This document shows, piece by piece, positions 7,212 through 15,649 of a DNA stretch of 46,594 nucleotides; positions within the stretch are counted from its first letter, which is position 1; each line of letters starts with the position of its first letter. Source of the stretch: Minisyncoccota bacterium (GTDB lineage: Bacteria; Patescibacteriota; Minisyncoccia; Phycocordibacterales; JACOZG01); assembly GCA_020057185.1 (NCBI GenBank), contig JAGVGK010000045.1, positions 1 through 46,594 on the forward strand, given 5' to 3'. A program made the translations under genes and the position numbers. A model generated the notes under the pieces. The model ran no database searches, was not told the origin of the DNA, and worked only from the letters and a program-made list of their open reading frames with translations.

Positions 7212-8972
7212 ATGATGAGACCACCTCCTCGCCGACCACTACGACCGCGCGGCGACCAGTTAGAAAAGAAACCGATTCCCCCGCTCGCCCCGGGTGATAT
7301 TCGTATTATTCCGCTCGGCGGGGTCGAAGAGATCGGCAAAAATATGACCGCCATTGAAATGGACGGCGATATTATGGTGATTGACATCGGCTTCGCCTTC
7401 CCCGACGAGAATACGCCCGGAGTTGATTTCATCATTCCCGACACCACTTATCTCGAAGCGAACCGCGCGCGCGTCAAAGGGGTCGTTATCACGCACGGCC
7501 ACCTTGATCACACTGGCGGGATTTCTTATGTGATGCCGAAAATTGGCAATCCACCACTTTACACCAGGAACTTGACCGCCTTGATGATTAAAAAACGGCA
7601 AGAAGAATTTCCCCACCTCCCGCCCCTCGATATTATTGTCGTCGAAAAAGAGGAGCGAGTGAAGATTGGCAATTTCCGCGTCCACTTCTTCGGCGTCACG
7701 CACACCATTCCTGACTCGATGGGCGTAATTATTGAAACGCCTTACGGTCGGATTGTGAATCCGGGCGATTACAAACTCGACCTTGACACGGTAAACGGCA
7801 AACCGACGGAAGCGGAAGAAAAAGCTTATAGCATCTTCGATCAGGGCGAGACATTACTTTTGATGGCCGACTCGACCAACATTGAGAATCCGGGTTTCTC
7901 GCCACCCGAAAGTGAAGTGCACAAAAATCTTGAGACGATCATCAAGACCGTGAAGGGTCGGCTGATTATTGGAATGTTCGCCTCGCAATTTGAGCGAATT
8001 ATTAAAGTCCTAGAAATTGTGGAACGTTTAGGCCGGAAGATTGTCATCGAAGGTCGAAGTATGAAAACCAATGTGGAAGTCGCCCAGCTCGCGGGGATGT
8101 TAAAAATAAAAAAGGAAACGATTGTTCCCGTTCAAGAAGTAGATCAATATCCGCCAGAAAAGATCGTGGTCTTGGCGACCGGTGCGCAAGGCGAAGAATT
8201 CGCGGCGCTAATGCGGATGGCGACTAAGCAACATAAATATTTCCAATTTAAAAAAGGCGACACCGTCCTTCTCTCCTCTTCCATTATTCCGGGGAACGAA
8301 CGAACGGTGCAAAGATTGAAAGATAATATCGCGCGCCAAGGCGCGAAGATTGTTCACTACCGCACTTCCGAAGTTTATATTCACTCCTCCGGTCACGGTA
8401 ATCGCGGTGAGATCGAGTGGTTGCATCGGAAGATCAAACCGCATTTCTTCATTCCGATTCACGGTCATCATCAGAAGCTCCACGTCCACGCCGATCTGGC
8501 GCTAGAACTCGGCATGCCGGAAAAAAATATTGTCATTCCCGATAACGGCATGGTGATTGATATCACGGCGAAAGGAACGAAAATGCACGCGCTTAAAGAG
8601 ACCGTCTCAAGTCGGCTGGTGATGGTGGACGGTTCCGGCGCGGATAATGTAAAAGAAGTGGTGATTAAAGATCGGGTGATGCTCGCGCAAGAAGGCATCT
8701 TCGTTATCATTGCGATTATCAATCAGCAGACGGGTAAGGTGGTGAAGTCGCCCGACATCATCTCGCGCGGTTTCGTTTATCTGAAAGAATCTCAAGACTT
8801 ACTCCACTATGTTCGCCTAATGGTTAAACGGAAAATTGAAGACGCGACCTCGCGAATGAATCCGATCAACTTCGATTATGTGAAAAATATTCTCCGTGAA
8901 GAAATCGGCAAATATCTCTACCAAAAAACCCACTCCCGCCCGCTCGTCCTCCCCGTCTTGATTGAGGTGTAG
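7212..8972 (+). CDS. rnj: Ribonuclease J
   Basis: Metallo-beta-lactamase/beta-CASP RNase with 5'-3' exo- and endonuclease activity in mRNA decay and rRNA maturation. The zinc motif HGHLDH is at residues 95-100, the HxxH-type segment near FFGVTHTIPDSMG, the beta-CASP region about 220-420 (VVLATGAQGEE; SGHGNRGE) and the C-terminal RNase J domain. At 586 aa it is slightly long because of a Pro/Arg-rich N-terminus (MMRPPPRRPLRPRG). It starts 7 bp after the upstream stop. This is the main RNA-turnover enzyme visible here. Confidence 0.96.
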   Translation: MMRPPPRRPLRPRGDQLEKKPIPPLAPGDIRIIPLGGVEEIGKNMTAIEMDGDIMVIDIGFAFPDENTPGVDFIIPDTTYLEANRARVKGVVITHGHLDHTGGISYVMPKIGNPPLYTRNLTALMIKKRQEEFPHLPPLDIIVVEKEERVKIGNFRVHFFGVTHTIPDSMGVIIETPYGRIVNPGDYKLDLDTVNGKPTEAEEKAYSIFDQGETLLLMADSTNIENPGFSPPESEVHKNLETIIKTVKGRLIIGMFASQFERIIKVLEIVERLGRKIVIEGRSMKTNVEVAQLAGMLKIKKETIVPVQEVDQYPPEKIVVLATGAQGEEFAALMRMATKQHKYFQFKKGDTVLLSSSIIPGNERTVQRLKDNIARQGAKIVHYRTSEVYIHSSGHGNRGEIEWLHRKIKPHFFIPIHGHHQKLHVHADLALELGMPEKNIVIPDNGMVIDITAKGTKMHALKETVSSRLVMVDGSGADNVKEVVIKDRVMLAQEGIFVIIAIINQQTGKVVKSPDIISRGFVYLKESQDLLHYVRLMVKRKIEDATSRMNPINFDYVKNILREEIGKYLYQKTHSRPLVLPVLIEV

Positions 8973-9012
8973 AGTGTATGCTATTTTAGAATTAGAAAGG
9001 AGATGATCAAAA

Positions 9013-9174
9013 ATGGTCACAAAGAAAAGTAAGAGCGATGAAAAATCAGTCCCCCTGGTTCCACCTCAAACGACTGACGAGCAAGCGCGCCATTGGAAAA
9101 TGCTAGATGACCAGGCAGCTAATAACGACGCTGAACGGGAAAGGATACGTGAACGAGAACTGGACAATGGTTAG
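9013..9174 (+). CDS. Small hypothetical protein, 53 aa (not in ORF track)
   Basis: ATG with a strong Shine-Dalgarno (GAAAGGAG, 9-nt spacing). It encodes MVTKKSKSDEKSVPLVPPQ then a charged, probably helical tail (QARHWKMLDDQAANNDAERE). No known domain and no membrane segment. A possible extended -10 TGCTATTTT precedes it and a terminator follows at 9231, so it resembles the other monocistronic, Shine-Dalgarno-led small genes of the window. Confidence rests on the ribosome binding site and gene-like layout, not on homology. Confidence 0.65.
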   Translation: MVTKKSKSDEKSVPLVPPQTTDEQARHWKMLDDQAANNDAERERIRERELDNG

Positions 9175-9185
9175 TTGATGAACTG

Positions 9186-9204
9186 GTCAAGGCGCCGCCT
9201 TGAC
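9186..9204. repeat. Palindrome GTCAAGGCGCCGCCTTGAC
   Basis: 19-bp perfect palindrome. A near-identical copy lies at 20859-20877, also intergenic, so this looks like a small REP-type element. Confidence 0.55.
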
Positions 9205-9230
9205 ATGAGTGATGAGGAGGAGAAATTCGA

Positions 9231-9268
9231 GGGCGATCCGCCACGGTGGACCGCCCTTTATTTTTTTG
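9231..9268 (+). terminator. Rho-independent terminator
   Basis: GGGCG..TCC/GGA..CGCCC hairpin with one mismatch, followed by TTTATTTTTTT. It ends the 53-aa gene transcript and separates it from the MFS gene. Confidence 0.8.
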
Positions 9269-9348
9269 TTTTTCAACTTATACCGTACTTACACGATCGG
9301 AGATGAATGGAATAATTTAGAATTTAATACAAAAATTATTTATTCAGG

Positions 9349-9354
9349 TATAAT
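9349..9354 (+). promoter_or_regulatory. -10 box of MFS gene
   Basis: TATAAT 10 nt before the ATG at 9365. No clear -35. It implies a leader of only a few nucleotides. Confidence 0.5.
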
Positions 9355-9364
9355 TGAGGGCACA

Positions 9365-10504
9365 ATGACCCGCCATATATTTTTCGCTGGGTTCTCACTT
9401 ACGCTTAGCGCCGCGCTCACTTATTATGTCAACTCCTCTTTCCTCGAGAGCCTCGTGGGAGAAAAGAAGATTGGTTTGATCTACGCGCTCTCGGCATTTA
9501 CCACCCTAATAATGATTCTCTTTGTCCCGTCGCTAGGACGAAGTTACGGCCTACTAAAACCAATCCGCTGGTTTGGACTCATCTTCTTCGGCAGTATTCT
9601 CACGCTAGCGGTTAGTCAGACGCCCATTGTGCAAATCCTTGCTTTCGTCGCCATCCACGCAATGGTAGTTTCTTTAGGCTTGTGGCTCGACCTTTATTTA
9701 GAAACCCTCTCTTCAGACAGCCGGACGGGGCGGATCCGAGGCGGGTATCTCACCGCCATCAATACTGCCGTGCTTATCTCACCCTACTTAAGTGGCACCA
9801 TCTTGGGACACTTCGGTAATTCTGGGGCTGATTATCGAATAATCTACGGGCTTTCTTGTCTAGCCACCCTGCCTTTCCTATATCAAATATTTTTTAAGCT
9901 CGCCCCTCAACCACTTCCTGCTACCATTTTTGGCTTACGGACTAAACTCCGCGACCGTAATCTGCGCAAAATTTTGGCCCTCGATTTCTTGCTCAATCTT
10001 TTCTACTTTTTTATGGTTATTTATCTCCCGCTTCACCTCATCCAAACGATCGGCTTCTCGTGGCAAAATGTTGGTTTAATTTTCACGATCATGCTTCTGC
10101 CATTTGTCTTAATTGAATATCCGCTTGGTTGGCTGGCGGATCAAAAATTTGGCGAGAAAGAAATTTTGAGCATCGGACTCGTTATCATTGCCATCTCCAC
10201 CATTCCCCTTGCTTTCTTAACTAGTCAAAGTTTGGCCGTCTGGGCACTCCTTCTCTTCGCCACCCGCGTTGGCGCCGCCACGATTGAATCAATGAAGGAA
10301 ACTTATTTATTTAAAAAAGTGACCGGTGGTGATATTGGCATCATCAGCTTGTCGCGACTAATGATTCCCTCGGCTTATCTCATCGGCTCCCTCGGGAGCA
10401 TCATCTTCCTGCTTTTCTTCCCCACCCCCTATCTCTTCCTCCTTCTTAGCGTCCTTCTTCTTCTCGGCCTCTCCTTCTCGCTCACGCTCGAAGATACGAG
10501 ATAA
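9365..10504 (+). CDS. MFS transporter
   Basis: 379-aa polytopic membrane protein with about 12 hydrophobic segments, a central basic loop (GLRTKLRDRNLRKILALD, about residues 200-215) and a motif-A-like segment GWLADQKFGEKE in the second half, as in major facilitator permeases. The start is MTRHIFFAGF, 10 nt after a TATAAT box; the track ORF extends through an upstream terminator and is too long. Substrate unknown. It is monocistronic, with a hairpin terminator 70 bp downstream. Confidence 0.82.
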   Translation: MTRHIFFAGFSLTLSAALTYYVNSSFLESLVGEKKIGLIYALSAFTTLIMILFVPSLGRSYGLLKPIRWFGLIFFGSILTLAVSQTPIVQILAFVAIHAMVVSLGLWLDLYLETLSSDSRTGRIRGGYLTAINTAVLISPYLSGTILGHFGNSGADYRIIYGLSCLATLPFLYQIFFKLAPQPLPATIFGLRTKLRDRNLRKILALDFLLNLFYFFMVIYLPLHLIQTIGFSWQNVGLIFTIMLLPFVLIEYPLGWLADQKFGEKEILSIGLVIIAISTIPLAFLTSQSLAVWALLLFATRVGAATIESMKETYLFKKVTGGDIGIISLSRLMIPSAYLIGSLGSIIFLLFFPTPYLFLLLSVLLLLGLSFSLTLEDTR

Positions 10505-10528
10505 AGAAAGAATATGTGGATAAATAGG

Positions 10529-10557
10529 TTGACTTCCGATCCCGCTTTTGCTATACA
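10529..10557 (+). promoter_or_regulatory. Promoter with no ORF behind it
   Basis: TTGACT, 17 bp, TATACA. Predicted transcription start near 10564 is only about 10 nt before a terminator hairpin, giving a transcript of about 55 nt: a small RNA candidate or the remnant of a cassette. Confidence 0.6.
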
Positions 10558-10572
10558 TAAAAGATTCTCACG

Positions 10573-10620
10573 AAAAAGACCCTTATGCGGTTCCGTCCGT
10601 ATCGGGGGCTTTTTCTTTTT
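10573..10620 (+). terminator. Rho-independent terminator
   Basis: GAAAAAG-CCC paired with GGG-CTTTTTC plus inner ATGCGG/CCGTAT, followed by TTTTCTTTT. It may end the MFS transcript, the orphan transcript from 10529, or both. Confidence 0.75.
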
Positions 10621-10681
10621 TACCGTTTACTGGATTTGCAAAATCGCCCTTTGCATAAACCAAGTTAAGAAATCAATATGA

Positions 10682-10709
10682 TAAATAGCGCACGGTCGTG
10701 AATTATTTA
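10682..10709. repeat. ACGGTCGT-core palindrome, copy 1
   Basis: Imperfect palindrome centred exactly on ACGGTCGT (10692-10699), arms TAAAT/ATTTA and C/G flanks. Copies 2 (18482) and 3 (26761) share the core but have different, still complementary arms. Confidence 0.55.
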
Positions 10710-10737
10710 GCATATCGCTTGAAAAATAAAAAGAGAT

Positions 10738-10774
10738 AAAAAAAGCGGGGTCGTTGGTTTGACGATCCCCGCTT
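10738..10774 (-). terminator. Terminator of the 10812 gene
   Basis: On the minus strand AAGCGGGG..CGT/ACG..CCCCGCTT with one bulge, followed by seven T. It lies about 40 bp past the stop of the hypothetical gene at 10812. Confidence 0.8.
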
Positions 10775-10783
10775 GGATACTTT

Positions 10784-10804
10784 GTCCAACACCGAGTGTT
10801 GGAC
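10784..10804. repeat. Palindrome GTCCAACAC-CGA-GTGTTGGAC
   Basis: Perfect 9-bp arms around CGA. It closely resembles TCCAACA-CTCGA-TGTTGGA inside the coding sequence at 15878-15896, suggesting a mobile palindromic element. Confidence 0.55.
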
Positions 10805-10811
10805 ATTTTCC

Positions 10812-11255
10812 TCACGCCACTTTTTTCTCTTTGAGATTCCAGCTCCGCAACATCCTCTGGCGAATCATCTTCGGCCGACTTTGTGAAGCATCAAGTGAAT
10901 TTCCATCAGCCGCGACGACTATATCATGAAAAAGGGTGGGTTCAAGCCCAAGCCATTCTCGACAAAGAGTAATGGCAAACAAAGAAGAGTTTGAGTATAC
11001 GGTCTTATGCTTCTTCTTTGCTTCTATTTCTCCGGCAAGATAGAGGGCAGTAATAGGACAACAATAGTAACGAACTAAGCGGGGTCTCCGATCTCGATAA
11101 GATCTAGGATAACGATGCCTCGGTCCGTAAAAACGGATCACTTGATGATCAAGGAACGGCCTCCACCTTTTTCTACCTTCTTTCGTCAAAACACGAAGGG
11201 CTCGGAAAAAACCGTCCAAATCCATCTTCTTGCTTGTCTTATCTCGTGACCTCAT
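10812..11255 (-). CDS. Hypothetical basic protein
   Basis: 147-aa Arg/Lys-rich protein with no domain I recognise. Notable segments are DLDGFFRALRVLTKEGRKRW, RFYGPRHRYPRSYRDRRPR and YYCCPITALYLAG. ATG 11255 is supported by GGGAG 7 nt upstream. It has its own promoter (TTGACA-16-TATGAT) and terminator, so it is a monocistronic unit like csrA and the small cassette genes. The basic N-terminal half and paired Cys could suit nucleic-acid or metal binding, but that is conjecture. Confidence 0.75.
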   Translation of the reverse strand: MRSRDKTSKKMDLDGFFRALRVLTKEGRKRWRPFLDHQVIRFYGPRHRYPRSYRDRRPRLVRYYCCPITALYLAGEIEAKKKHKTVYSNSSLFAITLCREWLGLEPTLFHDIVVAADGNSLDASQSRPKMIRQRMLRSWNLKEKKVA

Positions 11256-11308
11256 CGGTCATCTCCCTTCTGAATTCTGGTTAAAGTTCAAGGTCCAAAC
11301 TATTTTTA

Positions 11309-11336
11309 ATCATAGCCATCATTTATCTTTTGTCAA
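11309..11336 (-). promoter_or_regulatory. Promoter of the 10812 gene
   Basis: Minus strand TTGACA, 16 bp, TATGAT, followed by a leader of about 47 nt with a Shine-Dalgarno. Its -35 overlaps the last codons of the helicase gene. Confidence 0.75.
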
Positions 11337-14311
11337 CTTTTTTGCGACATCGCCCAGAGGGTGCAGAATTGGCAATCGGGTTGGTGACAACCGCGGTCGA
11401 GAAATTTGAGCGAGAGAATCTCGCTCGCGACTTGGCTAATCGTCACCGCGAGCGCTTCGGTGTCTTCATGAGTCACCGTAAAACACTCCCGCCGATATTT
11501 ATTATTTGTCGGTTCGAGAAAATCTAACATCCCCTCGACCATTTTATATTTCCCATTATCCCAACGATCAAGCAGAAGTTTATAGAAAACAAGTTGGCGC
11601 CGATAGTCATCCGTCTTGCGCGGGCGACCGGTTTTATAATCCACGATGCGCACGGTGGTCTCATCCAGCGGTTCAATTTTATCAAGCTGACCAGTCAAAC
11701 GGAGGCGTTGGCTCTGATGGCGGGAAACTGGATCAAGCAACACTCCACGAATCGAGAGCTCGTTGACCAGTGGCGTCACAAAAGTTTTTCGATAGTGATG
11801 ATAATAACCAGTCAATGCTTTCGTCCCTCGTTCTAAGACAAGTTTCTGATCTAAAACTGATAATGGTTCGCAGGCTAAATGAGTTTGGAAAGATTTGAGA
11901 AGTAAATTTTTTCCAGACTTTTTATTTTTGCGATAAGCTTCGAAAAAATCAAACAACGCGCCGTGCATCGCCGTCCCGTAAATTAGACGACGATCTTTAA
12001 CTTTAACCAACCGCAAAAGATTTTGGAAATAATAGCGGAGCGGACAGCGCAGATAATTATTAAGCCCCGTCGCCGAGAGTCCTTGCCGATGGAAAAGTTG
12101 GCGCAGATATTCGCGATGGCGGAGACCCAAACCGCGTTGTGGGCGAGGCAAGAAATCGTGGCGGGCAACTTTTTCTTCGATCGCCGGTAAATATTCCAGT
12201 AAACTTTTATCAATCTCTTCAATAAACTGACTGGGCAATTGCCGACGATCATTATCGCCCCGTTCCGAATAACTAATCGTCACGCCGTGTCGCGCCCGCG
12301 TCAGTGCCACATAGAAAAGTCGCCGTTCATCCTCTTCGCGATCATCAATCACGAGTGGCAGAGTGACGCCCCGAGTTGGCAAGAGAAAAAGATTATGTCG
12401 CCGGCGATTACCGAAATGACCGTCATAAGCTTTGATGAGATAAACATAATCCCATTCGAGCCCCTTGGCGCGATGAACCGTGGAAACTTGAATCCCATTC
12501 AATCCAATGGTGGTTGGCTTGCCGAGCGACGCGCCGTGAGTTGTGAGCGTCGCCAAATGTTCGAGAAATTGTTCAAGCGAATATTTCGGCTGTGTGGCAA
12601 CTAATGACTTCAACTCATCAAAGAAACTATGCAGACGACTTAATTTCTCCACCGCTTGCGGGTGTTTGAGTAGGGCCGTAAGGAAACCGGACTCGTTCAC
12701 CACCGCACCGAAAAGTTCTGGGAGATTCTGATTCCGGCTCATTTTCTGCCAGCGTTCGAGCGATTGATAAAACTGATAAATAATCGCGGGCTGTTTCAGC
12801 CCCAGCCGTTTCAAATTCTTGAAATCGCGAATTAGCCAATAGAGATTCATCCGTTTCGTTCGCACTTCTTCGCTCAAACGATAAAGATCGAGCGCCTCAA
12901 GACCGAAAAAATCGAAATGAAAAATAGTGATTAGATATTGATCATCGCCGAAATAGTGAATCGCCTTGAACAGCGTGATAAGTTTTTGAATATCAATGTC
13001 CGTCAGCACATCGGAATTCGTCGCCACTTGATAGGGCAAATTAGCGCGCTCTAATTCTTCAATGATCGCCGTCGCATCGCGATTGTCGCGATAAAGAATG
13101 GCTAATTCGGCTGGTGGCGTCCCCTGTTTAATCCGTGATTTTAATTCGCCAATAAGAAAGTCAAGTTCGTAAGTCGCATCGGGCGCGGTATAAATTCTAA
13201 TTAGTTCTTTATTTTTTATCGGCTGATTTCGCGCTTTGGCCAATAGTTTAACTCGACTAGCTTCGGGAATTGACTGACTGGTAAGAATTACACTGCGCGC
13301 GGCGTCGAGAATTGCCTGCGTCGAACGATAATTGTCCGTCAAGGTAATCAAACGGGCCCGCGGATACAAGCGACGAAAATAATTGAAGTTATCCAACGAC
13401 GCGCCTTGAAATTGAAAAATCGCCTGCTTGTCGTCACCAACAATAAAAATGTTTGGCGACTCGTGGAAACTGGCGAGTAATTCGAGCAAACGATTCTGGG
13501 ATTGATTAGCGTCTTGATGTTCATCCGCCAAAAGATATTGATATTCTTCTTGCAACGACAAACGGAAATCTTCATCTTGCTCGACCACCCGAATCACTTC
13601 CATCACCATATCGCTGAAGTCATAAAGCTTTTTTTCTTTCAACGCTATTTCGTAACGACGATACAGAATTCCCAACTCGCGATTTTTGAAAAGTTGAGTT
13701 TGCTTCGAATGATACTTCCCGCGAATTTTACCAGCATACTTTCCTTTCTCGTGTCGAAGATCGGAAATATTTTCAAACTCGGTAATCATTCGATTAACAA
13801 TTAAAGTGAAATCCCGCGGTGAAAGATTTTCCTTTTTCAATCGCTCAATCGCCTGCAACGCCGAGGTGAGATAATGATAGGGATCATTCCACGGCTTGAG
13901 GAAAGCGAGCCGACTCTGATTGATGACGCCTTCCATAATTTTCAGCTGATCCACTTGATTGGCCGGTCGCGCTCCGACGATACTCGGAAAATGTTCGGGA
14001 TAACGATTAATCAGTTCATTGCAAAAACCGTGGAAGGTGTGAATCGCCACGCGATAAGCCCGACTGCCGATGATCTCCACCAGTCGCTCGCGCATCGAGT
14101 GCACGCCAGAATTGGTGAAGGTTAAGGCGAGAATACTATCCGGACTCGTGTCAGTGAGACGCAAGATGTTGGCAATGCGTAGCGTCAGCACTTGCGTTTT
14201 CCCCGTCCCCGGTCCCGCCACGACCATCACCGGTCCGTCAATTGTGTCGACGACCTCCCGCTGGGCGAGATTGAGTTGCTTATATAGTGCCTTGAATTTG
14301 GTCGATGTCAT
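11333..14311 (-). CDS. UvrD/Rep-family helicase with C-terminal Fe-S PD-(D/E)XK nuclease
   Basis: 992-aa SF1A helicase fused to a RecB/AddB-type nuclease, for DNA repair or recombination. Helicase motifs: Walker A AGPGTGKT (about 32), Ia TFTN, II LLADEHQDANQSQN, III GDDKQAIFQFQGA, IV LTDNYRSTQ, V VSTVHRAKGLEWDYV, VI VALTRARHG. From about residue 740 comes a PDDEXK_1 domain: LRCPLRYYF, GTAMHGALFDFFEA, then catalytic GQLDKIEP...VDYKTG. One Cys (LRCPLRY) plus C-x4-C-x2-C (CHQPDCQFC) near the end match the 4Fe-4S staple of AddB/Cas4 nucleases. It starts 7 nt after TATAAT. Confidence 0.93.
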   Translation of the reverse strand: MTSTKFKALYKQLNLAQREVVDTIDGPVMVVAGPGTGKTQVLTLRIANILRLTDTSPDSILALTFTNSGVHSMRERLVEIIGSRAYRVAIHTFHGFCNELINRYPEHFPSIVGARPANQVDQLKIMEGVINQSRLAFLKPWNDPYHYLTSALQAIERLKKENLSPRDFTLIVNRMITEFENISDLRHEKGKYAGKIRGKYHSKQTQLFKNRELGILYRRYEIALKEKKLYDFSDMVMEVIRVVEQDEDFRLSLQEEYQYLLADEHQDANQSQNRLLELLASFHESPNIFIVGDDKQAIFQFQGASLDNFNYFRRLYPRARLITLTDNYRSTQAILDAARSVILTSQSIPEASRVKLLAKARNQPIKNKELIRIYTAPDATYELDFLIGELKSRIKQGTPPAELAILYRDNRDATAIIEELERANLPYQVATNSDVLTDIDIQKLITLFKAIHYFGDDQYLITIFHFDFFGLEALDLYRLSEEVRTKRMNLYWLIRDFKNLKRLGLKQPAIIYQFYQSLERWQKMSRNQNLPELFGAVVNESGFLTALLKHPQAVEKLSRLHSFFDELKSLVATQPKYSLEQFLEHLATLTTHGASLGKPTTIGLNGIQVSTVHRAKGLEWDYVYLIKAYDGHFGNRRRHNLFLLPTRGVTLPLVIDDREEDERRLFYVALTRARHGVTISYSERGDNDRRQLPSQFIEEIDKSLLEYLPAIEEKVARHDFLPRPQRGLGLRHREYLRQLFHRQGLSATGLNNYLRCPLRYYFQNLLRLVKVKDRRLIYGTAMHGALFDFFEAYRKNKKSGKNLLLKSFQTHLACEPLSVLDQKLVLERGTKALTGYYHHYRKTFVTPLVNELSIRGVLLDPVSRHQSQRLRLTGQLDKIEPLDETTVRIVDYKTGRPRKTDDYRRQLVFYKLLLDRWDNGKYKMVEGMLDFLEPTNNKYRRECFTVTHEDTEALAVTISQVASEILSLKFLDRGCHQPDCQFCTLWAMSQKS

Positions 14312-14318
14312 GCTCCCG

Positions 14319-14324
14319 ATTATA
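14319..14324 (-). promoter_or_regulatory. -10 box of helicase gene
   Basis: TATAAT on the minus strand, 7 nt before ATG 14311, implying a leaderless or near-leaderless mRNA. It sits back to back with the yqeY promoter. Confidence 0.5.
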
Positions 14325-14333
14325 TGCTACAAT
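14325..14333 (+). promoter_or_regulatory. Extended -10 promoter of yqeY
   Basis: TGCTACAAT six nt before ATG 14340. It implies a leaderless transcript, as at several other genes here. Confidence 0.6.
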
Positions 14334-14339
14334 CAAAAA

Positions 14340-14792
14340 ATGCTCCACCAACAAATTAAAGAGGATGTGAAGAAGGCGATGCTGGAAAAGAATCCGCTGA
14401 AGTTGAATACGATTCGTGGGCTGGTCGCCGCTTGTACGAATGAATTAGTCGCGACCAAACGAAAACCGGATGTAATGTTGAAAGATAATGAAGTGATAGC
14501 GGTCATCCGTCGAGGCATGAAGCAACGACAAGATTCGATTGAACAATTCACCGCCGGTGGGCGGAAGGATTTAGTTAAACAAGAAACGACCGAATTGGAA
14601 ATTCTAAAAACTTATCTTCCCCCCGAACTCTCGATTAAAGTAATTGAAAAATCCGTCCGCGCGAAAATGGCGGAATTAAAAATCAAGGATAAAAAAGACA
14701 TCGGCAAACTCACCGGCGCCGTGATGAAAGACTTGAAAGGCGAAGCCGACGGCACGACCGTCAAGAAAGTGATTGAGAGTTTGCTGGGATAA
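14340..14792 (+). CDS. yqeY: GatB/YqeY domain-containing protein
   Basis: 150-aa YqeY-like protein, related to the tRNA-binding tail of GatB and often taken as a helper in tRNA amidation or tRNA binding. Family pattern: LHQQIKEDVKKAML near the start, LNTIRGLVAACTNE, AVIRRGMKQRQDSIEQF, ELEILKTYLPPELS, GKLTGAVMKDLKGEADG. The track start (14070) runs through the helicase gene and is wrong; the ATG at 14340 follows an extended -10 by 6 nt. It is divergent from the helicase and convergent with the SIMPL gene (2 bp between stops). Confidence 0.93.
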   Translation: MLHQQIKEDVKKAMLEKNPLKLNTIRGLVAACTNELVATKRKPDVMLKDNEVIAVIRRGMKQRQDSIEQFTAGGRKDLVKQETTELEILKTYLPPELSIKVIEKSVRAKMAELKIKDKKDIGKLTGAVMKDLKGEADGTTVKKVIESLLG

Positions 14793-14794
14793 AA

Positions 14795-15598
14795 TTAATC
14801 AATCTCGTAGCGGAGAGTGACAGTGACGATGACATCTTGCGAGCCGGGTTCGATGGTTGGGGCGGGCAGAGGTGCATCCATCGCCGTGCTATCAAGCGAC
14901 ATCACTCGAGCGTTATAATACTTCTCATTGTAAGATTGTTCGCCTTCATCAATCCCGAGCAAGCGGCCAACGCTGAAACCGCCGGCCTTCGCGACAAGCT
15001 TCGCCTTCTCTCGCGCTTGAGCAATCGCCTTGGCACGCGCTTCATTCTCAACGGCGACGGGATCATCAATGGTGAAATTAAGTTGCGAAACATTATTCGC
15101 CCCCTTCTCGACGACACCCGAGAGAATCGCGCCAATCTTGGCGAAGTCTCGCACTTTCACCGCAACACTTTGCGTCACCGTATAACCGACAATCGAAGGC
15201 GGCGGACAAACAGTGTTTTTACCAAGCGAACGGTAAAGCACGGGGGCGCAATAAGTATTCTGATAACGGGGCGCAAGATTATACTGCTCGGTTTTGATAT
15301 CTTTATCGGCGACCCCTTGATCTTTCAAGAAAGAATTAATTTTGTTGCCACGCTCGGTGTTGTCATGATTAAGCGTCGCAATATCCGTCCCCCCTTCATT
15401 AATAATACTAAACGAAAACATTGCCACATCCGGTCGCGCCACCACTTTGCCCTCACCAGTCACTGCGAAACTGCGGAAAGCCGAGGGCTGGATCGAACGA
15501 GAATAAGTCCGCGCCAAACTCCAAATCGAACCGCCAACGAGAAGCACGGCAATAATAATCGCCCAACCGAGAAATATCTTTATTTTATCTGAAGCCAT
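14795..15598 (-). CDS. SIMPL domain (DUF541) envelope protein
   Basis: 267-aa protein with one N-terminal membrane helix (IFLGWAIIIAVLLVGGSIW) and an extracytoplasmic SIMPL/DUF541 domain: FAVTGEGKVVARPDVAMFSF, then SQLNFTIDDP and AKAIAQAREKAKLVAKAGG near the C-terminus, ending VTVTLRYEI. Family function is poorly defined (YggE, BP26). The start is ATG just after an AT-rich -10-like TATTAT. A single Cys pair (CAPV, CPPP) could form a disulfide. Confidence 0.88.
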   Translation of the reverse strand: MASDKIKIFLGWAIIIAVLLVGGSIWSLARTYSRSIQPSAFRSFAVTGEGKVVARPDVAMFSFSIINEGGTDIATLNHDNTERGNKINSFLKDQGVADKDIKTEQYNLAPRYQNTYCAPVLYRSLGKNTVCPPPSIVGYTVTQSVAVKVRDFAKIGAILSGVVEKGANNVSQLNFTIDDPVAVENEARAKAIAQAREKAKLVAKAGGFSVGRLLGIDEGEQSYNEKYYNARVMSLDSTAMDAPLPAPTIEPGSQDVIVTVTLRYEID

Positions 15599-15649
15599 AT
15601 AAAATAATATTTATTAAGTTAATAATATCTCATCATACGCTAAAACCAA

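Larger units (their letters stand above)
10505..10811. other. Gene-free region with several signals
   Basis: 307 bp with no ORF. It holds a promoter (10529), terminator (10573), ACGGTCGT-core palindrome (10682), a minus-strand terminator (10738) and a further palindrome (10784), each listed separately. Confidence 0.7.

Noticed and set aside
9205-9306. Possible 33-aa ORF MSDEEEKFEGDPP after the palindrome.
   Set aside because: It reads through the terminator hairpin and has no ribosome binding site at suitable spacing.
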